Assembly: GCF_003666245.1 (NCBI RefSeq)
Contig: NZ_MJLZ01000011.1
Span: 1 to 64,000, forward strand
Direction of reading: 5' to 3'
Origin: Brenneria alni
GTDB lineage: Bacteria; Pseudomonadota; Gammaproteobacteria; Enterobacterales; Enterobacteriaceae
DNA: 64,000 nt
The translations under genes were made by a program, and so were the position numbers. This document shows, one piece after another, positions 49,599 through 57,766 of this stretch. The stretch's first letter is position 1. The number at the start of each line of letters is the position of its first letter. The notes beneath the pieces were generated by a model. That model worked only from the letters and a program-made list of their open reading frames with translations, had not been told where the DNA came from and did not search any database.

Positions 49599-51905
49599 AT
49601 GAAATGGCTTACTTCACTGACTATTGCAATTGGACTTGCCTGTAACCCGGTATCCGCTCAGGAAATAACCTCTGCGCCACTATCTGTTACACCGTCACAC
49701 CAGCAACGTGATGTTTTTATCTCTGATTTAATGAAAAAAATGACGCTGAACGAAAAAATCGGGCAGCTCAGGCTTATCAGTGTCGGATCGGATAATCCGA
49801 AAGAGGCCATTCGTGAGATGATCAGGAATGGTCAGGTCGGGGCAATTTTTAATACGGTAACGCGGCCTGACATCCGGGCGATGCAGGATCAGGTGATGCA
49901 ACTTAGCCGCCTGAAAATCCCTTTATTTTTTGCTTACGATGTGGTGCATGGCCAGCGCACCATTTTCCCTATCGCACTGGGGCTGGCATCCAGTTGGGAT
50001 ATGGACGCCATCGCCTTGAGCGGACGTATTGCCGCCTATGAAGCCACGGAAGACGGCCTGAATATGACCTGGGCGCCGATGGTTGATATTACTCGTGACC
50101 CACGCTGGGGGCGGGTGTCTGAAGGCTTTGGCGAAGATACCTGGTTAACCGGTAAAATAGCCGGTGTGATGGTAAACGCGTTACAGGGTGACGACGTTAC
50201 GGCGCGTCACTCATTGATGACCAGCGTGAAACACTACGCGCTTTATGGCGCGGTGGAGGGCGGGCGTGATTACAACACGGTGGATATGAGCCCGCAGCGT
50301 ATGTTTCAGGACTATATGCCGCCTTACAAAGCGGCGATTGATGCAGACAGCGGCGGGGTGATGGTGGCGCTGAACGCCATCAATGGGACGCCAGCGACGG
50401 CAAACAGTTGGTTACTGAAAGATATTCTGCGCGATCAGTGGGGGTTTACGGGCATAACCATTACCGACCACGGTGCGATTAAAGAGCTGATTAAGCATGG
50501 CGTGGCTGAAAATCCGCGCGAGGCTTCTCGTCTGGCTTTAAAATCCGGCGTCGCTATGAGCATGAGTGATGAATATTTCATCCGCTATTTGCCCGATCTG
50601 GTAAAAACAGGTGTGGTGAGCGAACGGGAGATCGATGAAGCCTGCCGTCAGGTGCTTAACGTTAAATATGACATGGGGTTGTTTCAGAACCCGTACCGTC
50701 ACCTGGGGCCGGTTGGTTCCGATCCTGTCGATACCAATGCTGAGAGCCGCCTGCACCGTTTGGAAGCGCGTGATGTGGCGCGTAAAAGTCTGGTGCTGCT
50801 GAAAAACCGGCTGCAAACGCTGCCGCTGAAAAAACAAGGGACGATTGCCGTTGTCGGGCCATTGGCCGACAGCCAACGCGACACGATGGGTAGCTGGTCC
50901 GCCGCCGGTGTCTCCAGACAGACGATCACGGTTTATCAGGGCATCAGGAACGCCGTGGGCAACAACGCCACTATTCTGTATGCCAAAGGCGCAAATGTCA
51001 GTAACCATCAGGGAATTATCGATTTCCTGAATTTGTATGAAGATGCGGTTCAGGTTGATAAGCGCTCACCACAGGTGATGATTGACGAAGCGGTGCAGGC
51101 GGCGAAGCAGGCTGATGTGGTGGTGGCGGTGGTGGGGGAAGCGGCGGGTATGGCGCATGAGGCCTCAAGCCGTTCCAATATCGATCTGCCGCAAAGTCAG
51201 CGTGATCTGATTGCGGCGTTGAAAGCCACGGGCAAACCGCTGGTTCTGGTGCTGATGAATGGCCGTCCGCTGGCGCTGGTACGTGAAGATCAACAGGCGG
51301 ATGCACTGCTGGAAACCTGGTTCAGCGGCACCGAAGGGGGTAATGCGATTGCGGACGTGCTGTTCGGCGACTACAACCCTTCCGGCAAGCTGCCGATGTC
51401 CTTTCCGCGATCTGTCGGTCAAATACCAATTTATTACAACTACTTACCGTCAGGCCGGCCATACACGCCGGAAAATCCAGGCAAGTACACCTCGCATTAT
51501 TATGATGAAGCTAACGGGCCGCTCTATCCGTTTGGTTATGGTCTGAGCTATACCACGTTCAGCGTATCGGATGTTCGCTTATCCAGCCAGACCATGCAGC
51601 GTAACGGCACGGTGACGGCCAGCGTCACCGTCAAAAACACCGGAGAACGGGCAGGTGAAACCGTCGTGCAGATGTATTTGCATGATGTGGTGGCGTCTAT
51701 CAGTCGTCCGGTGAAAGAGCTGCGTGGTTTCCAAAAAGTGATGCTGCAACCGGGCGAGTCGCATACCGTCAGTTTCCCTATTGATCAGGATGCGCTTAAA
51801 TTCTACAACGCTCGTATGCAGCAGGTGGTTGAGCCAGGTAAATTCGACGTATTTATCGGTCTGGATTCACAGCGCGTGAGAAGCCAGCGTTTCACCGTGC
51901 TATAA
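49599..51905 (+). CDS. bglX: BglX, periplasmic beta-glucosidase
   Basis: A 768-residue glycoside hydrolase family 3 enzyme. A signal peptide is followed by the GH3 barrel; the aspartate nucleophile is in GITITDHGAI. The C-terminal domain (LEARDVARKSLVLLKN, GDYNPSGKLPMSFPRSVG) and the terminal fibronectin-type beta domain are present. E. coli BglX has 765 residues. It cleaves beta-glucosides such as cellobiose in the periplasm, useful on plant material. Confidence 0.96.
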   Translation: MKWLTSLTIAIGLACNPVSAQEITSAPLSVTPSHQQRDVFISDLMKKMTLNEKIGQLRLISVGSDNPKEAIREMIRNGQVGAIFNTVTRPDIRAMQDQVMQLSRLKIPLFFAYDVVHGQRTIFPIALGLASSWDMDAIALSGRIAAYEATEDGLNMTWAPMVDITRDPRWGRVSEGFGEDTWLTGKIAGVMVNALQGDDVTARHSLMTSVKHYALYGAVEGGRDYNTVDMSPQRMFQDYMPPYKAAIDADSGGVMVALNAINGTPATANSWLLKDILRDQWGFTGITITDHGAIKELIKHGVAENPREASRLALKSGVAMSMSDEYFIRYLPDLVKTGVVSEREIDEACRQVLNVKYDMGLFQNPYRHLGPVGSDPVDTNAESRLHRLEARDVARKSLVLLKNRLQTLPLKKQGTIAVVGPLADSQRDTMGSWSAAGVSRQTITVYQGIRNAVGNNATILYAKGANVSNHQGIIDFLNLYEDAVQVDKRSPQVMIDEAVQAAKQADVVVAVVGEAAGMAHEASSRSNIDLPQSQRDLIAALKATGKPLVLVLMNGRPLALVREDQQADALLETWFSGTEGGNAIADVLFGDYNPSGKLPMSFPRSVGQIPIYYNYLPSGRPYTPENPGKYTSHYYDEANGPLYPFGYGLSYTTFSVSDVRLSSQTMQRNGTVTASVTVKNTGERAGETVVQMYLHDVVASISRPVKELRGFQKVMLQPGESHTVSFPIDQDALKFYNARMQQVVEPGKFDVFIGLDSQRVRSQRFTVL

Positions 51906-51969
51906 ACTAAAACAGGATCGCTGTTGGCGGTGGATTAAGCCGCCGATGGTAATCGCAAGGGGAGCAAAT

Positions 51970-52548
51970 ATGCCGTTAACGGAAGTCATTCTGGTTGATG
52001 AGAACGACAGGCCAACTGGCGTGATGGAAAAGCAGGAAGCGCATGAAAAAGGCGCAATGCACCGGGCAATAACCGTTTATATCTTTAATTCGCAGCAGCA
52101 GCTATTGCTGCAACAAAGAGCCATAGCGAAATATCACAGCGGGGGGTTATGGAGCAATACTTGCTGTAGCCATCCCGCGCCCGGAGAAGATACGCTACAG
52201 GCGGCGCACCGTCGGTTGTATCAGGAAATGGGGTTACGTTGTTCACTTACGCCCATGTTAACCCTGACTTACCGGTTGCCGTTGGATAATGGTTTGATTG
52301 AGCATGAGTTTGGGCATGTCTATTTTGGTATGACGGACGACACCCCGCAGGCTGACCCTGATGAAGTGGAAGGGTATCAGTATCAGTCACTGGAACAGAT
52401 TGGGCAGCGCATGGCGGCGTCGCCAGAGGTGTTTACCTCCTGGTTCCGACTGACATTCGCACGTATTCCGGCTTGCTGGGCGCAATTTCACGCCGCACAA
52501 AACGATGGATACTCTGCCCGACGGGAGATTAACCGCCGTGCACAATAA
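51970..52548 (+). CDS. idi: isopentenyl-diphosphate delta-isomerase, type I
   Basis: A 192-residue Nudix-fold enzyme interconverting IPP and DMAPP. The catalytic cysteine is in WSNTCCSHP, the Nudix-like metal motif is AAHRRLYQEMGL. FNSQQQLLLQQRA is typical of the E. coli type. The ATG has aagggg... upstream. Its 3' end overlaps yohO on the other strand by 20 bp. Confidence 0.95.
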   Translation: MPLTEVILVDENDRPTGVMEKQEAHEKGAMHRAITVYIFNSQQQLLLQQRAIAKYHSGGLWSNTCCSHPAPGEDTLQAAHRRLYQEMGLRCSLTPMLTLTYRLPLDNGLIEHEFGHVYFGMTDDTPQADPDEVEGYQYQSLEQIGQRMAASPEVFTSWFRLTFARIPACWAQFHAAQNDGYSARREINRRAQ

Positions 52549-52636
52549 TGATATAACCGACCAGCATAACGCCGCCGATACCGCCGAGGGCACACAGGGC
52601 AAACAGCCCGATAATACCAACTTTGCTTAAATTCAT
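52529..52636 (-). CDS. yohO: YohO, 35-residue membrane peptide
   Basis: The minus strand encodes 35 residues: MNLSKVGIIGLF, then a Gly-rich helix ALGGIGGVMLVGYIII and the end VHGG. The E. coli peptide YohO has the same length and the same GGIGGVML core. The ribosome-binding sequence aaaggac lies at the right distance from the ATG at 52636. It is a single-pass inner-membrane peptide of unknown function. Its end overlaps the convergent idi gene. In E. coli it is near bglX and pbpG. Confidence 0.9.
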   Translation of the reverse strand: MNLSKVGIIGLFALCALGGIGGVMLVGYIIIVHGG

Positions 52637-52706
52637 CAGGTTGTCCTTTGGTTAATTGCCCCGAATTATAAAGCCTTCGGCGCCTTAAACAAGACGGGAA
52701 TGGCAT

Positions 52707-53339
52707 TCAGCGGTGAAACAGCAGGATCAGGCCGAAGAGTATCAAAATGACGCCCGCACTGCGTTCGATCAGGTTCAAATAGCGCTGAAGCCGTTTTTGT
52801 ATCAACGGACGTGTAATCAGCATGGCTATCAGCAGATCCCAACCAAGTACCACTGAAAACAGCCAGCCGCCGCTGACAATCTGCTGTGTTGTGGTGACAT
52901 GCTGACCGAGGATACTGGTCATCAGACTGATATAGAACAACATATTTTTGGGGTTTAGCAGAGCGGAACCCAGCCCCAGCAGAATTTGCCGGCTAACGGA
53001 TGGACAGCTATTTGCTGTTTGTGCTGGCGACAACTGATGTGATTCACGGCTTTTCAACAGTTGATAACCAATCCACAGCAAATAACACGCACCGCTTAGT
53101 TCAATAAGGGTAAACAGCCGCGGTGAATGTTGTATGCCAGCCCAGCCAATTGTCGCCAGTAAAATATAAATACCATTTCCCAGCGCAATCCCCAGACAAA
53201 TTCCGGCGCTGCCTCGTAAACGGTAACGGATGGCATACGCGGTTAATAAGAAGAAATCCGGGCCGGGGCTGAGTAAGGCAACAAAGTGGGCTAGCGCCAG
53301 CGCTGGAAAATTGGCAGGAAAGAGTGGACTGATGAACAT
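52707..53339 (-). CDS. LysE/RhtB-family exporter
   Basis: A 210-residue protein of about six helices with LLSPGPDFFLLT near the N-terminus and GLGSALLNPKNMLFYISL in the middle, both LysE family signatures. It probably exports an amino acid. It follows the AraC-type regulator gene by 49 bp, on the same strand, and may be its target. It is a different protein from the island exporter at 1174-1797. Confidence 0.9.
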   Translation of the reverse strand: MFISPLFPANFPALALAHFVALLSPGPDFFLLTAYAIRYRLRGSAGICLGIALGNGIYILLATIGWAGIQHSPRLFTLIELSGACYLLWIGYQLLKSRESHQLSPAQTANSCPSVSRQILLGLGSALLNPKNMLFYISLMTSILGQHVTTTQQIVSGGWLFSVVLGWDLLIAMLITRPLIQKRLQRYLNLIERSAGVILILFGLILLFHR

Positions 53340-53388
53340 AGCCGTGACCTCGAAGAATAAACGGGGTCAGTCTAGGCCGTTGATGTGG

Positions 53389-54234
53389 CTATTTATTGTC
53401 AAATATTGATCGAGCTTGTCGATATTGTCCGGGCGTTGCCGCCGTGTATTGCACAAAGGTTTTATGGAAGTGACTTTGATCGCAAAATCCACTCTGGTAT
53501 CCGGCATCAGCCAACGTGGCGCCGTTTTTCAGTAATGTTTTGGCGTATTCAACCCGCGCGTTATTAAGAAAAGCCATCGGCGTGATACCGGTATTAACAC
53601 GAAATTGCCGCACAATGGTTTCCCGCCGCAGGTTTAACTCCTCAGCTAATGTTTCCAGTGAGGGTGAACCCTGAAGATTACTTAACAAACGCTGACGCAC
53701 ATGGCGAGCGGTAAGCTGGGCAGGGGAAGACAATGGATTCGTAGACGGAAGGGGCAGACAATATTGTTGTAATAACGGCGTTATCAGCGTGTTCAGTGTT
53801 TGCCTGGCAGCGGTGATTTCCCTCCGATGCAGTTGACCGATCAGATGCTGATAGCGGTCAAACAGTGCCGGGTTCCGCAGAACGACACAGCGGCAGTGTA
53901 ACGACGTAACCGGATAGCCGCACAAAGAAGACAGCAGTTTCAGACACCACGGCGTATCCAGATAAAGCATATGGTAGCTACGGGTTTGTCCGGGTAAGGG
54001 ATTACAACTGTGAGGTTGCTGCGGATCAATAAAGATCAGATCGCCTGCCTGCAACTGGTGCTGTTCGCCACGGTAATGGCAGACCGTCGATCCCTGTTCA
54101 ATCGCGCCAATGGAGAACTGTGCATGGCTGTGGGTTTTGTAGGCATGGCTGCTGTGCCAGGTCGAGCGGCTTTCAACATGCGGAAGCTGTGGTGAATACC
54201 AGTATGATTGATTGACAGTATGAACAGATGACAT
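53389..54234 (-). CDS. AraC-family transcription regulator
   Basis: A 281-residue protein: an N-terminal cupin-like ligand domain with HSHAQFSIGAIEQGS and DLIFIDPQQPHSCNP, followed by a C-terminal double HTH domain (LETLAEELNLRRETIVRQFR and GATLADAGYQSGFCDQSHFH). The ATG at 54234 starts the family-sized protein; the frame is open further upstream. It is divergent from dinG by 144 bp and lies upstream of a LysE exporter on the same strand, a layout often seen for amino-acid-responsive regulators. Confidence 0.88.
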   Translation of the reverse strand: MSSVHTVNQSYWYSPQLPHVESRSTWHSSHAYKTHSHAQFSIGAIEQGSTVCHYRGEQHQLQAGDLIFIDPQQPHSCNPLPGQTRSYHMLYLDTPWCLKLLSSLCGYPVTSLHCRCVVLRNPALFDRYQHLIGQLHRREITAARQTLNTLITPLLQQYCLPLPSTNPLSSPAQLTARHVRQRLLSNLQGSPSLETLAEELNLRRETIVRQFRVNTGITPMAFLNNARVEYAKTLLKNGATLADAGYQSGFCDQSHFHKTFVQYTAATPGQYRQARSIFDNK

Positions 54235-54378
54235 GGTGAACCGGCAGCTATCAAAACAGGCTATTACCCTAATCGCCAAACCGGGAAATGTCGAGCGGCG
54301 AGAGACGTTTGATATCGGCTGACGTTGCCGCCAGTCTGTGGGACAATACCCGCCAGATTGATTGAATACAGAGAATGC

Positions 54379-56475
54379 ATGGCGCTGTCCCCCGCAATAA
54401 AACAGCAGATCGGCCAATGGTATAAGGCCCTGCAACAACAAATCCCGGATTTTATTCCCCGCATACCTCAACGACAGATGATTGCCGAAGTGGCAAAAAC
54501 GCTGGCGGGTGATTATCCGCGCCATTTGGCCATCGAAGCCCCGACCGGAGTGGGCAAAACGCTCTCTTATTTGATTCCCGGTATTGCGGTTGGGCGGGCG
54601 GAAGAAAAAACGCTGGTGGTCAGCACCGCGAATGTGGCCTTGCAGGATCAAATTTTTAGTAAAGATTTACCCCTGTTGCAGACGTTTATTCCCGAACTGA
54701 AATTCACCGCCGCGTTTGGCCGTGGGCGTTATGTTTGCCCGCGAAATCTGGCGATGCTGGCGACGGATGTTGATGCGCAGGGCGATTTAACCCTGTTTCT
54801 GGGGGATGAGTTAGTCCCCTCCAATCGTGAAGAACAAGGAAAGTGCGCACGTATCGGGCAGGCCCTGCAAAATTATTCGTGGGATGGCCTGCGCGATCAC
54901 TATCAGGAATCCATTGATGACGGTCTGTGGCGAAAACTCAGCACCGACAAAGCCAATTGTCTTGGACACAACTGCCATTATTTCCGGGAATGCCCGTTTT
55001 TTATTGCCCGGCGTGAGATTGAAAATGCCGATGTAGTGGTGACGAACCATGCGTTGGTCATGGCGGCAATGGAAAGTGACGCCGTGTTGCCGAACCCTAA
55101 AAACCTGCTGCTGGTGCTGGATGAAGGGCATCATATTCCCGATGTCGCCCGCGATACATTAGAAATGTCGGGTGATGTCACACCTGAACATATCACGTTG
55201 CAGTTGGAACAACTGGTTCAGCAAATTGGGCTGTGTATGGCGCAATTTGCGCCGAAGTCGCCGCCCCGGCTGGCGCACAGTGAAAGGCTGACCAGCCATT
55301 GCGAAGCGCTACGCGAATGGGTGCAGTCGTTTTCGCTAATGGGTGGGGTGTTTTTACCAACAGAGGGCAGTGAGAGCGAGTACCGTTTCCCGATGGGAAA
55401 AATGCCTGACGAGATGCGTGAAAGTTGTATCCAGTTGTTTAAACTCACCGATGGCCTACGGGCGCTAACCGAATTTATGCTCAACGATCTCAGTGAGAAA
55501 ACTGGAAAACACGACGTGGTGCGTTTGCATCATGCGCTGCTGAAAATGAGCCGATTACTGGGCTATCTTGAATCGTTGAGCAAACTGTGGCGGCTGGCGG
55601 CGATGGAGCAATCTTCCAATGCGCCGGTTTCCAAATGGCTTACCCGTGATGTTCGCGATAAGCACCTGTACCTGCACTGTGCGGGCATTCGCGTATGCGA
55701 CCAGCTTGAAAAATTGTTATGGAATAATGTGCCGCATGTAGTCGTGACATCGGCGACGCTACGATCGTTGAACAGTTTTTCGCGTTTACAGGAGTTGTCC
55801 GGTCTGAATGAGAAGGCCGGCGACCACTTCCTTGCCCTGAATTCTCCGTTTAATCACCGTGAACAAGGACGGCTGGTGATCCCGAAAATGCGTTATGAAC
55901 CGTTGATGAAAAACGAGTCGCAGCATATTGCCGAAATGGCGCGTTTTTTTCGGGCAGAACTGCAACGCGGCAAACACCGCGGCCTGTTAATGCTGTTTGC
56001 CAGCCAACGGGCCATGCAGCTTTTTCTGACTCAGGTCACCGACCTGCGGCTGATGCTGCTGGTTCAGGGGGATAAGCCGCGCTATCGGCTGGTAGAATTA
56101 CACCGTCAACGTGTACAGGAAGGACAGACCAGCGTACTTATCGGTCTTCAGTCTTTCGCGGAAGGGTTGGATCTGAAAGGGGATTTACTTTCTCAGGTGC
56201 ATATCCATAAAATCGCTTTCCCACCGATTGACAGTCCGGTCATTCTTACCGAAGGCGAGTGGCTGAAGAGCCTGAAACGTCATCCGTTTGCGGTACAGAG
56301 TTTACCCAGCGCATCATTCAGCCTTATTCAGCAGGTTGGCCGCCTGATCCGCAGCCATGAATGTTTTGGTGAAATTGTTATTTATGACCGTCGCCTGCTG
56401 ACCAAAGGCTATGGCGCTCAGTTGCTCGGCGCTTTACCGGTGTTCCCCATTGAAGAGCGGGACATGCCGGAGTAG
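54379..56475 (+). CDS. dinG: DinG, ATP-dependent DNA helicase
   Basis: A 698-residue XPD-like 5'-3' helicase with a 4Fe-4S cluster. Walker A is EAPTGVGKT; the cysteines in YVCPRN, KCARIG and CLGHNCHYFRECPFF bind the cluster; DEGHH is the Walker B. The final motif is LIQQVGRLIRSHECFGE. It unwinds R-loops and D-loops. The ATG at 54379 gives MALSPAIKQQIGQWYKAL, as in E. coli. The E. coli Lys/Arg-rich tail is missing, and I see no good LexA box upstream. Confidence 0.95.
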   Translation: MALSPAIKQQIGQWYKALQQQIPDFIPRIPQRQMIAEVAKTLAGDYPRHLAIEAPTGVGKTLSYLIPGIAVGRAEEKTLVVSTANVALQDQIFSKDLPLLQTFIPELKFTAAFGRGRYVCPRNLAMLATDVDAQGDLTLFLGDELVPSNREEQGKCARIGQALQNYSWDGLRDHYQESIDDGLWRKLSTDKANCLGHNCHYFRECPFFIARREIENADVVVTNHALVMAAMESDAVLPNPKNLLLVLDEGHHIPDVARDTLEMSGDVTPEHITLQLEQLVQQIGLCMAQFAPKSPPRLAHSERLTSHCEALREWVQSFSLMGGVFLPTEGSESEYRFPMGKMPDEMRESCIQLFKLTDGLRALTEFMLNDLSEKTGKHDVVRLHHALLKMSRLLGYLESLSKLWRLAAMEQSSNAPVSKWLTRDVRDKHLYLHCAGIRVCDQLEKLLWNNVPHVVVTSATLRSLNSFSRLQELSGLNEKAGDHFLALNSPFNHREQGRLVIPKMRYEPLMKNESQHIAEMARFFRAELQRGKHRGLLMLFASQRAMQLFLTQVTDLRLMLLVQGDKPRYRLVELHRQRVQEGQTSVLIGLQSFAEGLDLKGDLLSQVHIHKIAFPPIDSPVILTEGEWLKSLKRHPFAVQSLPSASFSLIQQVGRLIRSHECFGEIVIYDRRLLTKGYGAQLLGALPVFPIEERDMPE

Positions 56476-56789
56476 GTTGGTTTCAAAATGGTTAAAATAC
56501 TCAGATCGCTGACAAAGTTTGTTATTAGGGAGGGCGTAGCGGCCTAAGCCGCCGACAAATTTGCCGGGAGCAAATTTGAACAGAATTTATGCTGGCCAGC
56601 AGGGTGGGACACAAGGATGTGTCCCATCATGGCCCCTCGGGTAAGCTATGACGCATACATCTACCCGGCGTTCATCACGGTTTCCACCATGACTCCACCC
56701 CGCGCCATTTGCATTATTCAGACGAACGCAAAACGTGCTATTTTCACCGTTGAGCTATTAACGGTGTTGCGGTTAATGAAGAGGCCAGC
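56476..56789. other. 314-bp intergenic region dinG/ybiB with hairpin repeat
   Basis: It contains tgggacac/gtgtccca (56605-56612/56619-56626), a perfect 8-bp stem, and two caaatttg words (56556-56563, 56571-56578). The segment from about 56530 to 56640 resembles dispersed intergenic sequences of soft-rot enterobacteria, by memory only. No gene is seen. Confidence 0.5.
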
Positions 56790-57758
56790 ATGGATTACAC
56801 CAAAGTTATCAAAGAGGTCGGGCGCGGTAAAAATCATGCCCGAGATTTGGATCAGGAGACAGCCTATAAATTATATCGCCTGATGCTGAATGGTGATGTG
56901 CCGGAACTTGAGCTGGGTGGGTTGCTGATTGCCTTTCGCATTAAAGGGGAATCTGAAGCGGAGATGTGTGGTTTTTATCAGGCAATGGAGGAACAGGTTA
57001 TTCGCCTGCGCCCACCGGCGCAGCGTCCGATGCCGGTGGTGATCCCCAGTTATAACGGTGCCAGGAAGCAGGCCAATTTAACGCCGCTGCTGGCACTTCT
57101 GCTGGCAAAACTGGATTTCCCTGTGGTGGTCCACGGGGTGAGCGAAGATCCTACCCGAGTGACCAGTGCTGAAATATTGCATCATCTTGGATTCCCGGCG
57201 GTGGACAATGCTGAACAGGCGCAACAACAGCTCGATGAGGGCCAGCCGGTTTTTATTCCTGTTTCGGTGCTGTGTCCGGCCATTGATCGGCAGTTGCAGC
57301 TACGCTGGCGCATGGGGGTGCGTAACAGCAGCCATACTCTGGCCAAAGTTGCCACGCCTTTTGCCCAGAGTGAGGCATTAAGTCTCGCCAGTGTTTCTCA
57401 CCCAGAGTATGTATCCCGCGTCGGCACTTTTTTCAGGGACATTGCCGGGCGGGCATTGTTGATGCATGGCACGGAGGGAGAAGTGTATGCCAGTCCTCAG
57501 CGCTGCCCGGAAATTCACTTTATTCACCAGCAGAAAACCCAGGTTCTGCAATTGCGTCAGGATATCGTGGTGGCCCCTGATGCTTTGCCAATAGCGAAAG
57601 ATGCAGTAACAACGGCACGCTGGACGGCGCAATGTCTGGCGGGGGAGATGGCACTGCCGCAGGCGATTCGTCTGCAACTGGCCTGCTGCCTGGTGGCGAC
57701 CGGTGAAGCGCCTACAATGGAACAGGCCGTCGCAACCATCAGAAAACGTCTGGGTTAG
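56790..57758 (+). CDS. ybiB: YbiB (TrpD2), nucleic-acid-binding protein
   Basis: A 322-residue protein related to anthranilate phosphoribosyltransferase: GRGKNHARDLD, IPSYNGARKQANLTPLL, WRMGVRNSSHTLAK, LLMHGTEGEVYA. Family members lost the TrpD activity and bind nucleic acids. E. coli dinG and ybiB are linked, and the latter is considered part of the SOS response. Here a 314-bp gap separates them. The M3 peptidase gene follows by 8 bp. Confidence 0.94.
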   Translation: MDYTKVIKEVGRGKNHARDLDQETAYKLYRLMLNGDVPELELGGLLIAFRIKGESEAEMCGFYQAMEEQVIRLRPPAQRPMPVVIPSYNGARKQANLTPLLALLLAKLDFPVVVHGVSEDPTRVTSAEILHHLGFPAVDNAEQAQQQLDEGQPVFIPVSVLCPAIDRQLQLRWRMGVRNSSHTLAKVATPFAQSEALSLASVSHPEYVSRVGTFFRDIAGRALLMHGTEGEVYASPQRCPEIHFIHQQKTQVLQLRQDIVVAPDALPIAKDAVTTARWTAQCLAGEMALPQAIRLQLACCLVATGEAPTMEQAVATIRKRLG

Positions 57759-57766
57759 AGGGGATT

